From Acidobacteriota bacterium (GTDB lineage: Bacteria > Acidobacteriota > Vicinamibacteria > Vicinamibacterales > JAFNAJ01), in contig JAFNAJ010000145.1 of NCBI GenBank assembly GCA_017860085.1, positions 1-7,055 of the forward strand: a DNA stretch of 7,055 nt, read 5' to 3'. Below, one piece after another: positions 1 through 6,074 of this stretch. Both the position numbers and the translations under genes were made by a program. The notes beneath the pieces were generated by a model. The model was not told the DNA's origin, ran no database searches, and worked only from the letters and a program-made list of their open reading frames with translations. The stretch's first letter is position 1; every line of letters starts with the position of its first letter.

Positions 1-348
1 GCGCACCGCGTCGTGCTCGTACATGTGCGTGTTCATCGCCGGCGCCACGAGCACGGGCGCTCGGGTGGCCAAATAGAGCGACGTGAGGAAGTCGTCGGCG
101 AGCCCGTGCGCAAAGCGCGCCAGGACGTGCGCGGTCGCCGGGGCCACGAGCAGCAGGTCGATCGACGAGGCGAGCGAGATGTGCTCGATGTTGGCGTTCG
201 CGCCCGGGGCCCACTGGTCCGTAACGACCGGCCGCTGCGTGATCGCCTCGAAGGTGAGCGGGCCGACGAAGTTCTGGGCGGCGCGGGTCATCACGGCCAC
301 CACGTCGTGCCCCTCCTTCTGCAGCCCGCGGGCGATCTCCGGCGACAA
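1..348 (-). CDS. coaBC: CoaBC, phosphopantothenoylcysteine decarboxylase half (partial; 5' end appears truncated)
   Basis: CoaBC makes 4'-phosphopantetheine for coenzyme A in the cytoplasm: the CoaC half is an FMN-dependent decarboxylase and the CoaB half a CTP-dependent ligase. Only the CoaC part is visible, and the frame is still open at base 1. Seen in order are GLQKEGHDVVAVMTRAAQ, GPLTFEAI, NIEHISLA with the His expected to be catalytic, LLLVAPATAHVLA, GLADDFLTSLYLAT and the PAMN signature followed by HMYEH. These match the family closely. The odd part is the beginning. Family members start with about 15-20 residues containing a Gly-rich motif of the type GVTGGIAAYK, then (S/T/A)PE(I/L). 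Here the recognisable protein starts exactly at SPEIARG and no such motif exists upstream in any frame before the gmk stop. The only nearby in-frame start is TTG at 348-346, with no clear ribosome site. The frame itself stays open upstream into gmk. The product probably lacks part of the FMN site, unless the junction is an assembly error. Confidence 0.88.
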   Translation of the reverse strand, partial: MSPEIARGLQKEGHDVVAVMTRAAQNFVGPLTFEAITQRPVVTDQWAPGANANIEHISLASSIDLLLVAPATAHVLARFAHGLADDFLTSLYLATRAPVLVAPAMNTHMYEHDAVR

Positions 349-376
349 GAGACATCTCAGTAACCTCTGCGACGAC
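349..376. other. Junction segment of unknown origin between palindrome and coaBC
   Basis: This short stretch between the coaBC TTG and the palindrome does not encode the missing start of CoaBC and has no SD-like sequence placed for the TTG. On the minus strand it contains GGTTACTGAGATGTCTC. I have an impression that motifs of this kind (GAGATGTCTC after a GTTAC-like stretch) occur at the ends of IS481-like insertion sequences, but this is recollection without any comparison. No transposase or second copy is present in the window. Confidence 0.2.
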
Positions 377-404
377 GGTTCCGGGGTGCCGGCACCCCGG
401 AACC
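377..404. repeat. Perfect 28-bp palindrome directly after gmk
   Basis: The sequence GGTTCCGGGGTGCC is followed immediately by its exact reverse complement, giving 14-bp arms with no spacer. It ends one base from the gmk stop codon (405-407 on the minus strand). As RNA it could fold into a very stable GC hairpin. No T-run follows on either strand, so it is not a canonical intrinsic terminator. Short palindromes with a GGTGCC/GGCACC core resemble dispersed REP-like elements of GC-rich bacteria, but only one copy is seen here, so the repeat call is an inference from its form. Confidence 0.6.
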
Positions 405-1064
405 CTAGTTCGTTTGATCGTCGAACGTGGCGATGATGGCGTCAACCGCTCGACCCATCCGATCGCGGCGGCAGCGCTCGGCGACGACGATGGCCTGCAG
501 GCGCGCCAAGGCGTCGTCGAAATCGTCGTTCACCACCAGGTAGTCGTAACCCTGGTAGGCTGCCAATTCCTCCCGCGCCGTGTTGAGGCGCCGGCGCATC
601 GCCTCCTCGGCGTCCTGCTGTCGCCCACGCAGCCGCGTCTCGAGCACGGCGAGCGACGGGGGCAGGACGAAGATCGAGACGTGCGGCAGGCCATGGTGGC
701 GGATCTGGCGAGCCCCCTGGACGTCGATCACGAGCACCACGTCATGTCCTTCGGCGAGGAGCCGGTCGGTGTCGAGGCGACTGGTCCCCTTGAGGTCGCC
801 GAACACGGTGGCCCACTCGAGAAACTCGCCGCGGGCCACCATGGCCTCGAACGCCTCGCGGCTCACGAAGTTGTAGTCGACGCCCCTGACCTCGCCGGGC
901 CGAGGCGGCCGCGACGTGTACGACCGCGATCGCACCAGTCCCGGCACCCGCCGCACGAGTTCCTCGACCAGCGTCGTCTTGCCCGCGCCCGACGGCGCCG
1001 ACACGACGAAGAGCCCCCCCACGGTTCCTGAGCGCTCCACCCCCCGCGCGTCGTCACTCGACAT
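405..1064 (-). CDS. gmk: Guanylate kinase
   Basis: Gmk phosphorylates GMP to GDP with ATP in the cytoplasm, an essential step to GTP. The 219-residue protein has the P-loop SAPSGAGKTTL at 22-32, the GMP-binding segment YTSRPPRPGEVRGVDYNF at 49-66 (Arg52, Arg55, Tyr64), Glu83 in FLEWA, the core strand VIDVQGARQI at 112-121, a lid-like RLRGRQQD at 144-151 and the C-terminal VNDDFD. The length is a little over the usual 205-210 because of about 12 extra N-terminal residues. ATG at 1064 is preceded by AGGTG at a 4-nt spacing. It overlaps the yicC stop by 11 nt, which indicates translational coupling. One key position is unusual. The GMP-site motif that reads YYGTS in E. coli Gmk is LKGTS here, putting Lys92 where a base/phosphate-binding Tyr is expected. 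The rpoZ gene that often follows gmk is not present. The stop is immediately followed by a palindrome. Confidence 0.96.
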   Translation of the reverse strand: MSSDDARGVERSGTVGGLFVVSAPSGAGKTTLVEELVRRVPGLVRSRSYTSRPPRPGEVRGVDYNFVSREAFEAMVARGEFLEWATVFGDLKGTSRLDTDRLLAEGHDVVLVIDVQGARQIRHHGLPHVSIFVLPPSLAVLETRLRGRQQDAEEAMRRRLNTAREELAAYQGYDYLVVNDDFDDALARLQAIVVAERCRRDRMGRAVDAIIATFDDQTN

Positions 1065-1947
1065 TCTGCACCTGCTCGCGCATCTTCTCGAGCTCGGCCT
1101 TCATCTGCACGACGAACTCGGCCACGCGCCTGCCCTCGGCCTTCGAGCCGATCGTGTTGACCTCGCGGTTCATTTCCTGCAGCAGGAAGTCGAGTTTGCG
1201 TCCGCACGGCTCGGGCCCCCGCGCCAGCGACAGCCAGTGGTCCAGGTGCCCCTTGAAGCGCACGACCTCTTCGCTGATGTCCGACCGTGCCGCGGCTCGC
1301 ACGATCTCCTGGGCGATCAAGGCGGGCTCGACCGTGGCCTCGGTCGCCAGCTCGGCCACCCGCTTCGCGAGCCGCGCTTCGGTCGTCGCTCGCCCCTCGT
1401 CGGCCGCCACCGCGAGCTCGTCGATGAGTCGCCCCAGGCCGAGCCGACGGCTTTCGAGGTCGGCATCGAGGAAGCCCCCCTCGCGCACGCGCATGGTGCA
1501 GGCGTCTTCAGCCGCGGCGTCGACCGCGTCCCTCGCCAGGGCCAGCAGCGACCCCTGCTCGGCTTCGTCTGCACCCGGCACGCGCTCGCGAATGACGAGC
1601 GCCTGGGGAAACCGCAGCAGGTCGGCCGTCGTCACTGGCGCCAGATCGAGGCCCATCGCGCGACCGCGCTCGAGCGCCCGCACGAGCGCCGCCACGACGG
1701 GCTCGCTCATCTCGATCTCTGGCTCGGCCGGCGCCTTCACCTGCACCGAGATCATCAGCTCCACGCGCCCGCGCGCGAGGCGGCGCTGCAGCAACGCCTT
1801 CAGCTCCGACTCGGCAGCTGCCAGCACGGCCGGCACACGGACCTGCACATCGAGGTACCGGTGGTTCACCGTCTTCACGGTGGCCGTCACCACGGCCAGG
1901 TCGTTCTCGCGCGCGGCCGATGCAAACCCGGTCATCGACACGATCAT
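1054..1947 (-). CDS. yicC: YicC/YloC family endoribonuclease
   Basis: This is a member of the YicC/YloC family, cytoplasmic proteins shown in some bacteria to be endoribonucleases affecting small RNA and mRNA turnover. The 297-residue length is normal. The N-terminal YicC-like domain begins with SMTGF at 4-8 and has VNHRYLD at 27-33. The C-terminal DUF1732-type domain holds DISEE at 223-227, GRKLDF at 249-254, QEMNRE at 257-262 and NTIGSK at 264-269, and it ends in the characteristic ELEKMREQVQNVE. The open frame extends further upstream into the exporter gene, but ATG at 1947 is chosen because it gives the family-typical MIxSMTGF start and has GAGGGG 7 nt upstream. It starts 4 nt after the exporter stop and overlaps gmk by 11 nt. 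The yicC-gmk pairing is widely conserved. The precise substrate is not deducible from the sequence. Confidence 0.95.
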   Translation of the reverse strand: MIVSMTGFASAARENDLAVVTATVKTVNHRYLDVQVRVPAVLAAAESELKALLQRRLARGRVELMISVQVKAPAEPEIEMSEPVVAALVRALERGRAMGLDLAPVTTADLLRFPQALVIRERVPGADEAEQGSLLALARDAVDAAAEDACTMRVREGGFLDADLESRRLGLGRLIDELAVAADEGRATTEARLAKRVAELATEATVEPALIAQEIVRAAARSDISEEVVRFKGHLDHWLSLARGPEPCGRKLDFLLQEMNREVNTIGSKAEGRRVAEFVVQMKAELEKMREQVQNVE

Positions 1948-1951
1948 GGAC

Positions 1952-3754
1952 TCACCCCTCGCGCACGCGCTCTCCCACCGGCTCTGGCGTGCGCCCGTTC
2001 CCGTCGTTCGCCGCGGCGTCCCCTTCCGGCCGTTCGAACATCTGCAGGGCATAGAGACGGCCATACACGCTGTCGGGCCGCGCGAGCAGCTCGTCGTGCC
2101 GGCCAATCTCCTTCACCTCGCCCTTCTCCAGCACGATGATCGCGTCGGCGCGCCGGACCGTCGACAGGCGGTGCGCAATCACGAACGACGTTCGGCTCAT
2201 CATCAGTCGGGCGAGCGCGTCCTGGACGAGCCGCTCCGACTCGGCGTCGAGCGACGAGGTGGCCTCGTCGAGGATCAAGATCGGCGGGTTCTTCAAGAGC
2301 GCCCGGGCAATGGCCAGGCGTTGCCGCTGACCGCCCGACAGGCGCTGGCCGCGCTCCCCAATCCTGGTCTCGTAGCCCTGCGGCAACGTGCTGATGAACT
2401 CGTGGGCGTGGGCCGCCCTCGCCGCGGCTTCCACGGCCTCCCGCCCCGCGTTCAGGCTGCCGTAGGCGATGTTGGCGGCAACCGTGTCGTCGAACAGCAC
2501 GGTCTCCTGGGTGACCATGCCGATCTGCGCGCGAAGCGATCGCACGGTCGCATCACGCAGGTCGACCCCGTCGATCAGAATCGCTCCCCCGGTAACGTCG
2601 TAGAACCGGGGGATCAGGTTGACGAGCGTCGTCTTCCCCGCGCCACTCAGCCCGACGATGGCGACCATCTGGCCAGCGGGGACCGTGAACGAAACCCGCC
2701 GCAGGATCTCGCGTCGGTCGCCGTCACTGTAGTGAAACGAGACGTCCGCGAACTCGATGCGGTGGCCGAGCGGCGCCAGGGCGATGGCGCCTGGGCGGTC
2801 CTGCACCTCGGTGTGCGTATCGAGCAGCTCGAAGATGCGCTGCGCGGCGGCGATGGCCTGCTGCAGGTTGGCGTTGACGCGGCTCAGCTTCTTGGCCGGT
2901 CCGTACATCAGGAACATCGCCGCGATGAAGGAGGAGAACTCGCCGGTGGTCAACCGCGCCGACGCAATCTGGTCAGCGCCGTACCAGAGCGCCGCGGCGA
3001 TGCCAAAACCGCCGAGCAACTCCATCAGGGGCGGCAGCACGGCGAGCGCGCTCGTCACCTTCATGTTCGTACGATAGAGCCGGTCGGCCCCGGCACTGAA
3101 TCGCCGCGACTCGTGGCCCTCGGCCCCGAAGGCCTTCACGATGCGGTGCCCTGCGAACGCCTCTGCCGCCATGTGCGACAGGTGCTCCATCTCCTCCTGG
3201 CTTCGCCGGGTCGTTCGACGCACGCGTTGGCCGAGACGGACGAGCGGGTACACCACCACCGGGGCGCCGGTCATCACGACGAGTGCGAGGCGGGCATCGT
3301 AATAGAACATCAAGCCCGCGTAGCCGACCAGGGCGAGGGATTCCTGCAGCAGGTCCCCGATGGTCTCCGACACCGCGTGCTGCACCTGGCTGACGTCGTT
3401 CATGATGCGTGACATCAGCTGCCCGGTCGAGCGCCGCGCGAAGAACCCGGCCGACTGGCCGAGGATGTGCGAGAACATCAGCTCGCGCAGGTCGCGGACG
3501 ACCCGCTGCCCGATGTCCGTCATCAGGTAGCTGGCGCAGAACGACCCGAGCCCCTTGGCGACGTACACGACGACGATCGCCGTGGCCACCCACCCGAGCG
3601 CGCTGCGGTTCGGCAGTACGCTGTCGAAGATCGGCTTGATGAGGTAGGCCAGCCCGGCGGACGCGACGGCGTAGATACCCATCGCGCCCAGCGCGATCGC
3701 CAGTCGTCCCCGATACGGGGCCGCGTGCCTGAGCAGGCGAAGGAAGGGGTGCAC
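1952..3754 (-). CDS. msbA: MsbA-like ABC exporter (fused permease and ATPase)
   Basis: This is a half-size ABC exporter of 600 residues, expected to act as an inner-membrane homodimer. Residues from about 15 to 310 form the six-helix permease, with hydrophobic stretches near 18-40, 54-76, 132-175, 240-265 and 277-295. An MsbA-style coupling segment FFARRSTGQLMSRIMNDV lies at 104-121. The ATPase follows: Walker A GLSGAGKTT at 368-376, Q-loop Gln416, signature LSGGQ at 472-476, Walker B ILILDE ending at 497, D-loop SLD at 501-503 and switch His528. All catalytic residues are intact. The closest named family is MsbA, which flips lipid A-core. The galE and glycosyltransferase neighbours fit an envelope lipid or glycolipid substrate, but family likeness cannot fix the cargo. 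Start is GTG at 3754, 15 nt after the galE stop, with only a weak ribosome site, so it may depend on coupling to galE. The last 25 residues are a polar Gly/Glu-rich tail of no clear function. Confidence 0.88.
   Translation of the reverse strand: MHPFLRLLRHAAPYRGRLAIALGAMGIYAVASAGLAYLIKPIFDSVLPNRSALGWVATAIVVVYVAKGLGSFCASYLMTDIGQRVVRDLRELMFSHILGQSAGFFARRSTGQLMSRIMNDVSQVQHAVSETIGDLLQESLALVGYAGLMFYYDARLALVVMTGAPVVVYPLVRLGQRVRRTTRRSQEEMEHLSHMAAEAFAGHRIVKAFGAEGHESRRFSAGADRLYRTNMKVTSALAVLPPLMELLGGFGIAAALWYGADQIASARLTTGEFSSFIAAMFLMYGPAKKLSRVNANLQQAIAAAQRIFELLDTHTEVQDRPGAIALAPLGHRIEFADVSFHYSDGDRREILRRVSFTVPAGQMVAIVGLSGAGKTTLVNLIPRFYDVTGGAILIDGVDLRDATVRSLRAQIGMVTQETVLFDDTVAANIAYGSLNAGREAVEAAARAAHAHEFISTLPQGYETRIGERGQRLSGGQRQRLAIARALLKNPPILILDEATSSLDAESERLVQDALARLMMSRTSFVIAHRLSTVRRADAIIVLEKGEVKEIGRHDELLARPDSVYGRLYALQMFERPEGDAAANDGNGRTPEPVGERVREG
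1955..1960 (-). promoter_or_regulatory. Ribosome binding site of yicC
   Basis: GAGGGG lies 7 nt before ATG 1947 and overlaps the last codons of the exporter gene. It decides the yicC start against the longer open frame upstream. Confidence 0.7.
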
Positions 3755-3769
3755 GGTGGGACGCCGACC

Positions 3770-4822
3770 TCAGGTGCGGCCGGCGTACCCGCGCGGGTGG
3801 GCCGCATGCCACGCCCACGCGGTGCCGACGATCGCGTCGAGGTCCGCAAAGCGAGGCGTCCACCCCAGCGCCCCGCGAATCCGCTCGTTTGAGGCAAACA
3901 GCCGCGCAGGATCACCTGCACGTCGCGCGGCGATGTCGTGAGGCACCTGCCGCCCGGTGACGCGCTCCACCGCGCGGATCACCTCGAGCACCGAGTGGGG
4001 GCGCCCGTTGCCGAGGTTGAAGACGGCCGACGACTCCCCCCGTTCGAGGGCGTCGAGCGCCCGCACGTGGGCATCCGCCAGGTCGGCCACGTGAACGTAA
4101 TCGCGTTGGCAGGTTCCGTCGGGAGTCGGGTAGTCGGTCCCGAATACCATGAGGCGCTCGCCACCGCGGGCCGCATCGATCGCACGAGGAATGAGATGGA
4201 TCTCCGGGGAATGATCCTCGCCGAGCAGGCCGTCCGGGTCGGCACCCGCCGCGTTGAAGTAGCGCAAGGCGACCGACCGGAGGCCGTACGCCCGCTCGAA
4301 GTGCGGAAGGGCGCGCTCGATGGCCAGCTTCGTCTCGCCGTAGGCATTCACCGGATGGTTCGGGTGCTCCTCGGGAATCGGCACGCGTTCGGGCTCCCCG
4401 AAGACCGCGCAGGTCGACGAGAACACGAACCGGCCGACGCCTGCCCGGGCCATCGCCCCGAGCACCGACAGCGCGCCGCCGACGTTGTTGCTGTAGTAGC
4501 CGACGGGGTCGCGCACCGAGTCCGGCACCGACAACCAGGCGGCAAAGTGCATCACCGCGACCGCCCGCGACTCCCGAAGCGCGGCCTCGACGGCCGCCGT
4601 GTCGCGGATGTCGCCTCTCACGAGCGACACCTGCCCGGGCCAACGCGCGGCGAGGTGCTCGACCGCCTCGGGATGCCCGGCCGAGAGGTTGTCGAAGACC
4701 ACGACCGGCCGGCCTGCTTCGAGCAATGCCTTGACCGCGTGACTGCCGATGTAGCCCGCCCCACCCGTGACAACGATGCTCGACAGGATACGTTCTCCGT
4801 GGCGGGGCCGCCTGGACGACAC
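3770..4822 (-). CDS. galE: UDP-glucose/UDP-sugar 4-epimerase
   Basis: This NAD-dependent short-chain dehydrogenase-type enzyme interconverts UDP-glucose and UDP-galactose (and in some members the N-acetyl forms) for glycan synthesis. Numbered from GTG 4822 (350 residues), it has the NAD-binding TGGAGYIG at 19-26, Asp44-Asn45 for the adenosine ribose, HFAA at 92-95, SSTC at 135-138 with Thr137 at the catalytic Ser/Thr position, the catalytic pair Tyr161/Lys165 in YGETK, NAAG near 200-203, and TPDGTCQRDYVHVADLADAH at 233-252. Leu308 in GDPARL aligns by eye with the position (Tyr299 in E. coli, Cys307 in human) that influences acceptance of N-acetyl sugars, so specificity is open. The start is uncertain. 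The frame reaches GTG 4855, but that codon lies inside the promoter. GTG 4822 has no ribosome site. A CTG at 4786 has GGAG 8 nt upstream and would give 338 residues, the length of E. coli GalE. First gene of the leftward operon. Confidence 0.95.
   Translation of the reverse strand: MSSRRPRHGERILSSIVVTGGAGYIGSHAVKALLEAGRPVVVFDNLSAGHPEAVEHLAARWPGQVSLVRGDIRDTAAVEAALRESRAVAVMHFAAWLSVPDSVRDPVGYYSNNVGGALSVLGAMARAGVGRFVFSSTCAVFGEPERVPIPEEHPNHPVNAYGETKLAIERALPHFERAYGLRSVALRYFNAAGADPDGLLGEDHSPEIHLIPRAIDAARGGERLMVFGTDYPTPDGTCQRDYVHVADLADAHVRALDALERGESSAVFNLGNGRPHSVLEVIRAVERVTGRQVPHDIAARRAGDPARLFASNERIRGALGWTPRFADLDAIVGTAWAWHAAHPRGYAGRT
4793..4798 (-). promoter_or_regulatory. Possible galE ribosome binding site for a CTG start
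   Basis: GGAGAA on the minus strand sits just before ATC (4789) and CTG (4786), in frame with galE. No ATG, GTG or TTG is correctly placed after it. With CTG 4786 the protein begins four residues before IVVTGGAGYIG, as in typical GalE proteins. A non-canonical start is therefore plausible but unproven. Confidence 0.4.
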
Positions 4823-4845
4823 GCCAAGGCCCGCCGGGTCTCGGA

Positions 4846-4874
4846 AAACTAACACATGGGCTCTATGGTGTCAA
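4846..4874 (-). promoter_or_regulatory. Probable housekeeping sigma promoter of the galE operon
   Basis: On the minus strand a perfect -35 TTGACA (4874-4869) is followed by a 17-nt spacer and -10 TAGTTT (4851-4846), with a TG dinucleotide one base upstream (extended -10, TGTTAGTTT). Transcription would start near 4838-4841. The region is visibly more AT-rich than its surroundings. This placement removes GTG 4855 from the transcript and so limits the galE start to 4822 or below. Confidence 0.65.
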
Positions 4875-4893
4875 TCTACTGACAGCAAAGGAT

Positions 4894-4923
4894 TTGTGCC
4901 GCCCAAGGCTCCCGTGTTACCCT
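4894..4923 (+). promoter_or_regulatory. Possible promoter of the glycosyltransferase operon, leaderless type
   Basis: A weak -35 TTGTGC (4894-4899) and an extended -10-like TGTTACCCT (4915-4923, hexamer TACCCT at 4918-4923) lie upstream of GTG 4931. Seven bases separate the hexamer from the GTG, so transcription could begin at the start codon itself. No Shine-Dalgarno-like sequence is present in 4905-4930, which is consistent with a leaderless message. The match is weak and the call is tentative. Confidence 0.35.
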
Positions 4924-4930
4924 CGTCGCC

Positions 4931-6067
4931 GTGCGCATCTTGGTCGACTACCGACCGGCGCTGCGACAGCGCTCGGGCGCTGGGGTCTTCATCCACGGCC
5001 TGGTCCATGCGTACGCCAGGGGCCCGGGACGCGACGACGAGGTGGTGCTGTTCTCCAGCTCGCTCAGGGACCAGATCGACCCCGATGACGAGCCGGGATT
5101 CGAAATCGCCAATCGGCGCGTGCCCGTACGCGTGCTCAATCGGCTGTGGCACCGCCTGGAATGGCCTCCGGTGGAGCGCCTGATCGGCGGGTCTTTCGAC
5201 GTGGTCCACTCCCCTCACCCACTGATGCTGCCGACGCGCTCGGCGGCGCGGGTGATCACCATTCACGATCTCGACTTCCTCGACCACCCCGAGCGGACCG
5301 AGGCCGAGATCCGCCGCGACTACCCCGCCCTCGTCCGTGAGCATGCCCTCGCGGCCGACCACATCGTCGTGAGCTCGGCCTTCACCGCGGGCGAAGTTCA
5401 CCTTCGGCTCGACGTGCCCCGTCATCTCATCACGGTCTGCCGGCCGGGTGCCCCACCGTGGCCCCCGCGAACCGCTGCCCCGGACGGGGGTCCCATCCTG
5501 TTTGTCGGAACGCTGGAGCCCCGGAAGAACGTGTCGGGGCTGCTGGACGCCTACGAGCTGCTGCTGGCCTCGAGCCCGCGGCCCGTGCCGGAACTGCTCC
5601 TGGCAGGCCGTGCCACACGCGCCGCGCAACCGTGGTTGGAACGGCTGTCACAGCCACCGCTCAAGGGCCACGCACGCCACCTCGGCTACGTCACCGACGC
5701 CGAGCGCCTTGCGCTCTTCCAGCGCGCCTGCCTGCTGGTGCTGCCCTCGTTCAACGAGGGGTTCGGCCTGCCGGTGCTCGAGGCCATGACCCTGGGCGTC
5801 CCGGTGATCGCCTCCGACAGGGGCGCGATTCCCGAAGTCCTCGGTGACGCCGGCGTCATGGTGGATCCCGAGGCGGTCGACGCGCTCGCCGATGCGATGG
5901 GTCGCATGCTGGTCGATCCGGGCGCCGCCGCGGCCGCCGCGGCGCGCGGCATCCGGCGCTCGCGCCTGTTCGACTGGGACGAGGCCGCCACTGCGCTGCG
6001 TGTGGCCTACACCGAGGCGGTCGCAGCCCATCGCGCCCGGCAAACCGCCATCGCCGCGTCGAGGTGA
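4931..6067 (+). CDS. GT4-type glycosyltransferase (family 1 fold)
   Basis: This predicted retaining glycosyltransferase of GT-B fold transfers a sugar from a nucleotide-sugar donor to a glycan or lipid-linked acceptor, probably at the cytoplasmic face of the membrane. It has 378 residues. The N-terminal acceptor domain begins MRILVDYRPA with the Gly-rich loop RSGAGVF at 14-20 and has TIHDLDF at 110-116. The C-terminal donor domain holds FVGTLEPRKN at 191-200 (Arg198/Lys199 expected to contact donor phosphates) and the EX7E motif in NEGFGLPVLEA (Glu276, Glu284). There is no signal peptide or membrane segment. An alanine run at 332-338 lies in a linker near the C-terminus. Start is GTG 4931, chosen because translation from it immediately gives the usual family beginning. 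No ribosome site is visible. The gene diverges from galE and is followed after 7 nt by a related glycosyltransferase. Donor and acceptor cannot be told from sequence; a mannosyltransferase-type enzyme is one possibility. Confidence 0.9.
   Translation: MRILVDYRPALRQRSGAGVFIHGLVHAYARGPGRDDEVVLFSSSLRDQIDPDDEPGFEIANRRVPVRVLNRLWHRLEWPPVERLIGGSFDVVHSPHPLMLPTRSAARVITIHDLDFLDHPERTEAEIRRDYPALVREHALAADHIVVSSAFTAGEVHLRLDVPRHLITVCRPGAPPWPPRTAAPDGGPILFVGTLEPRKNVSGLLDAYELLLASSPRPVPELLLAGRATRAAQPWLERLSQPPLKGHARHLGYVTDAERLALFQRACLLVLPSFNEGFGLPVLEAMTLGVPVIASDRGAIPEVLGDAGVMVDPEAVDALADAMGRMLVDPGAAAAAAARGIRRSRLFDWDEAATALRVAYTEAVAAHRARQTAIAASR
6061..6067 (+). promoter_or_regulatory. Ribosome binding site of the second glycosyltransferase
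   Basis: GAGGTGA matches the 16S anti-SD tail well and lies 7 nt before ATG 6075. It includes the TGA stop of the upstream gene, so the two genes are probably translationally coupled. It supports ATG 6075 as the start. Confidence 0.75.
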
Positions 6068-6074
6068 CGCGACG

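Noticed and set aside
377..404. Rho-independent terminator after gmk
   Set aside because: The hairpin is strong, but no T-run follows on either strand, and on the minus strand coaBC follows directly.
349..407. Frameshifted start of coaBC hidden in another frame
   Set aside because: I translated the junction in the coaBC frame and inspected the others. None gives the Gly-rich GVTGGIAAYK-type motif, so a simple frameshift does not explain the missing residues.
1948..2106. Longer YicC starting inside the exporter gene (up to 350 residues)
   Set aside because: The extra 53 residues are a shadow of the exporter coding sequence. The family start MIxSMTGF and a good ribosome site are at 1947.
916..2139. 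407-codon plus-strand open frame across gmk, yicC and the exporter end
   Set aside because: It is antisense to three well-supported genes, and its composition (Arg/His/Leu-rich) is typical of a shadow frame.
1154..3412. 752-codon open frame on the plus strand
   Set aside because: It lies antisense to yicC and the exporter, both of which have full family motifs. Its translation is low-complexity Arg/Ser/His-rich with no domain. Long antisense frames are expected at this GC content.
5920..5950. GCC/GCG-rich run in the first glycosyltransferase as a tandem repeat
   Set aside because: It encodes a short alanine run in frame near the C-terminus; this is ordinary codon bias with no regular repeat unit.
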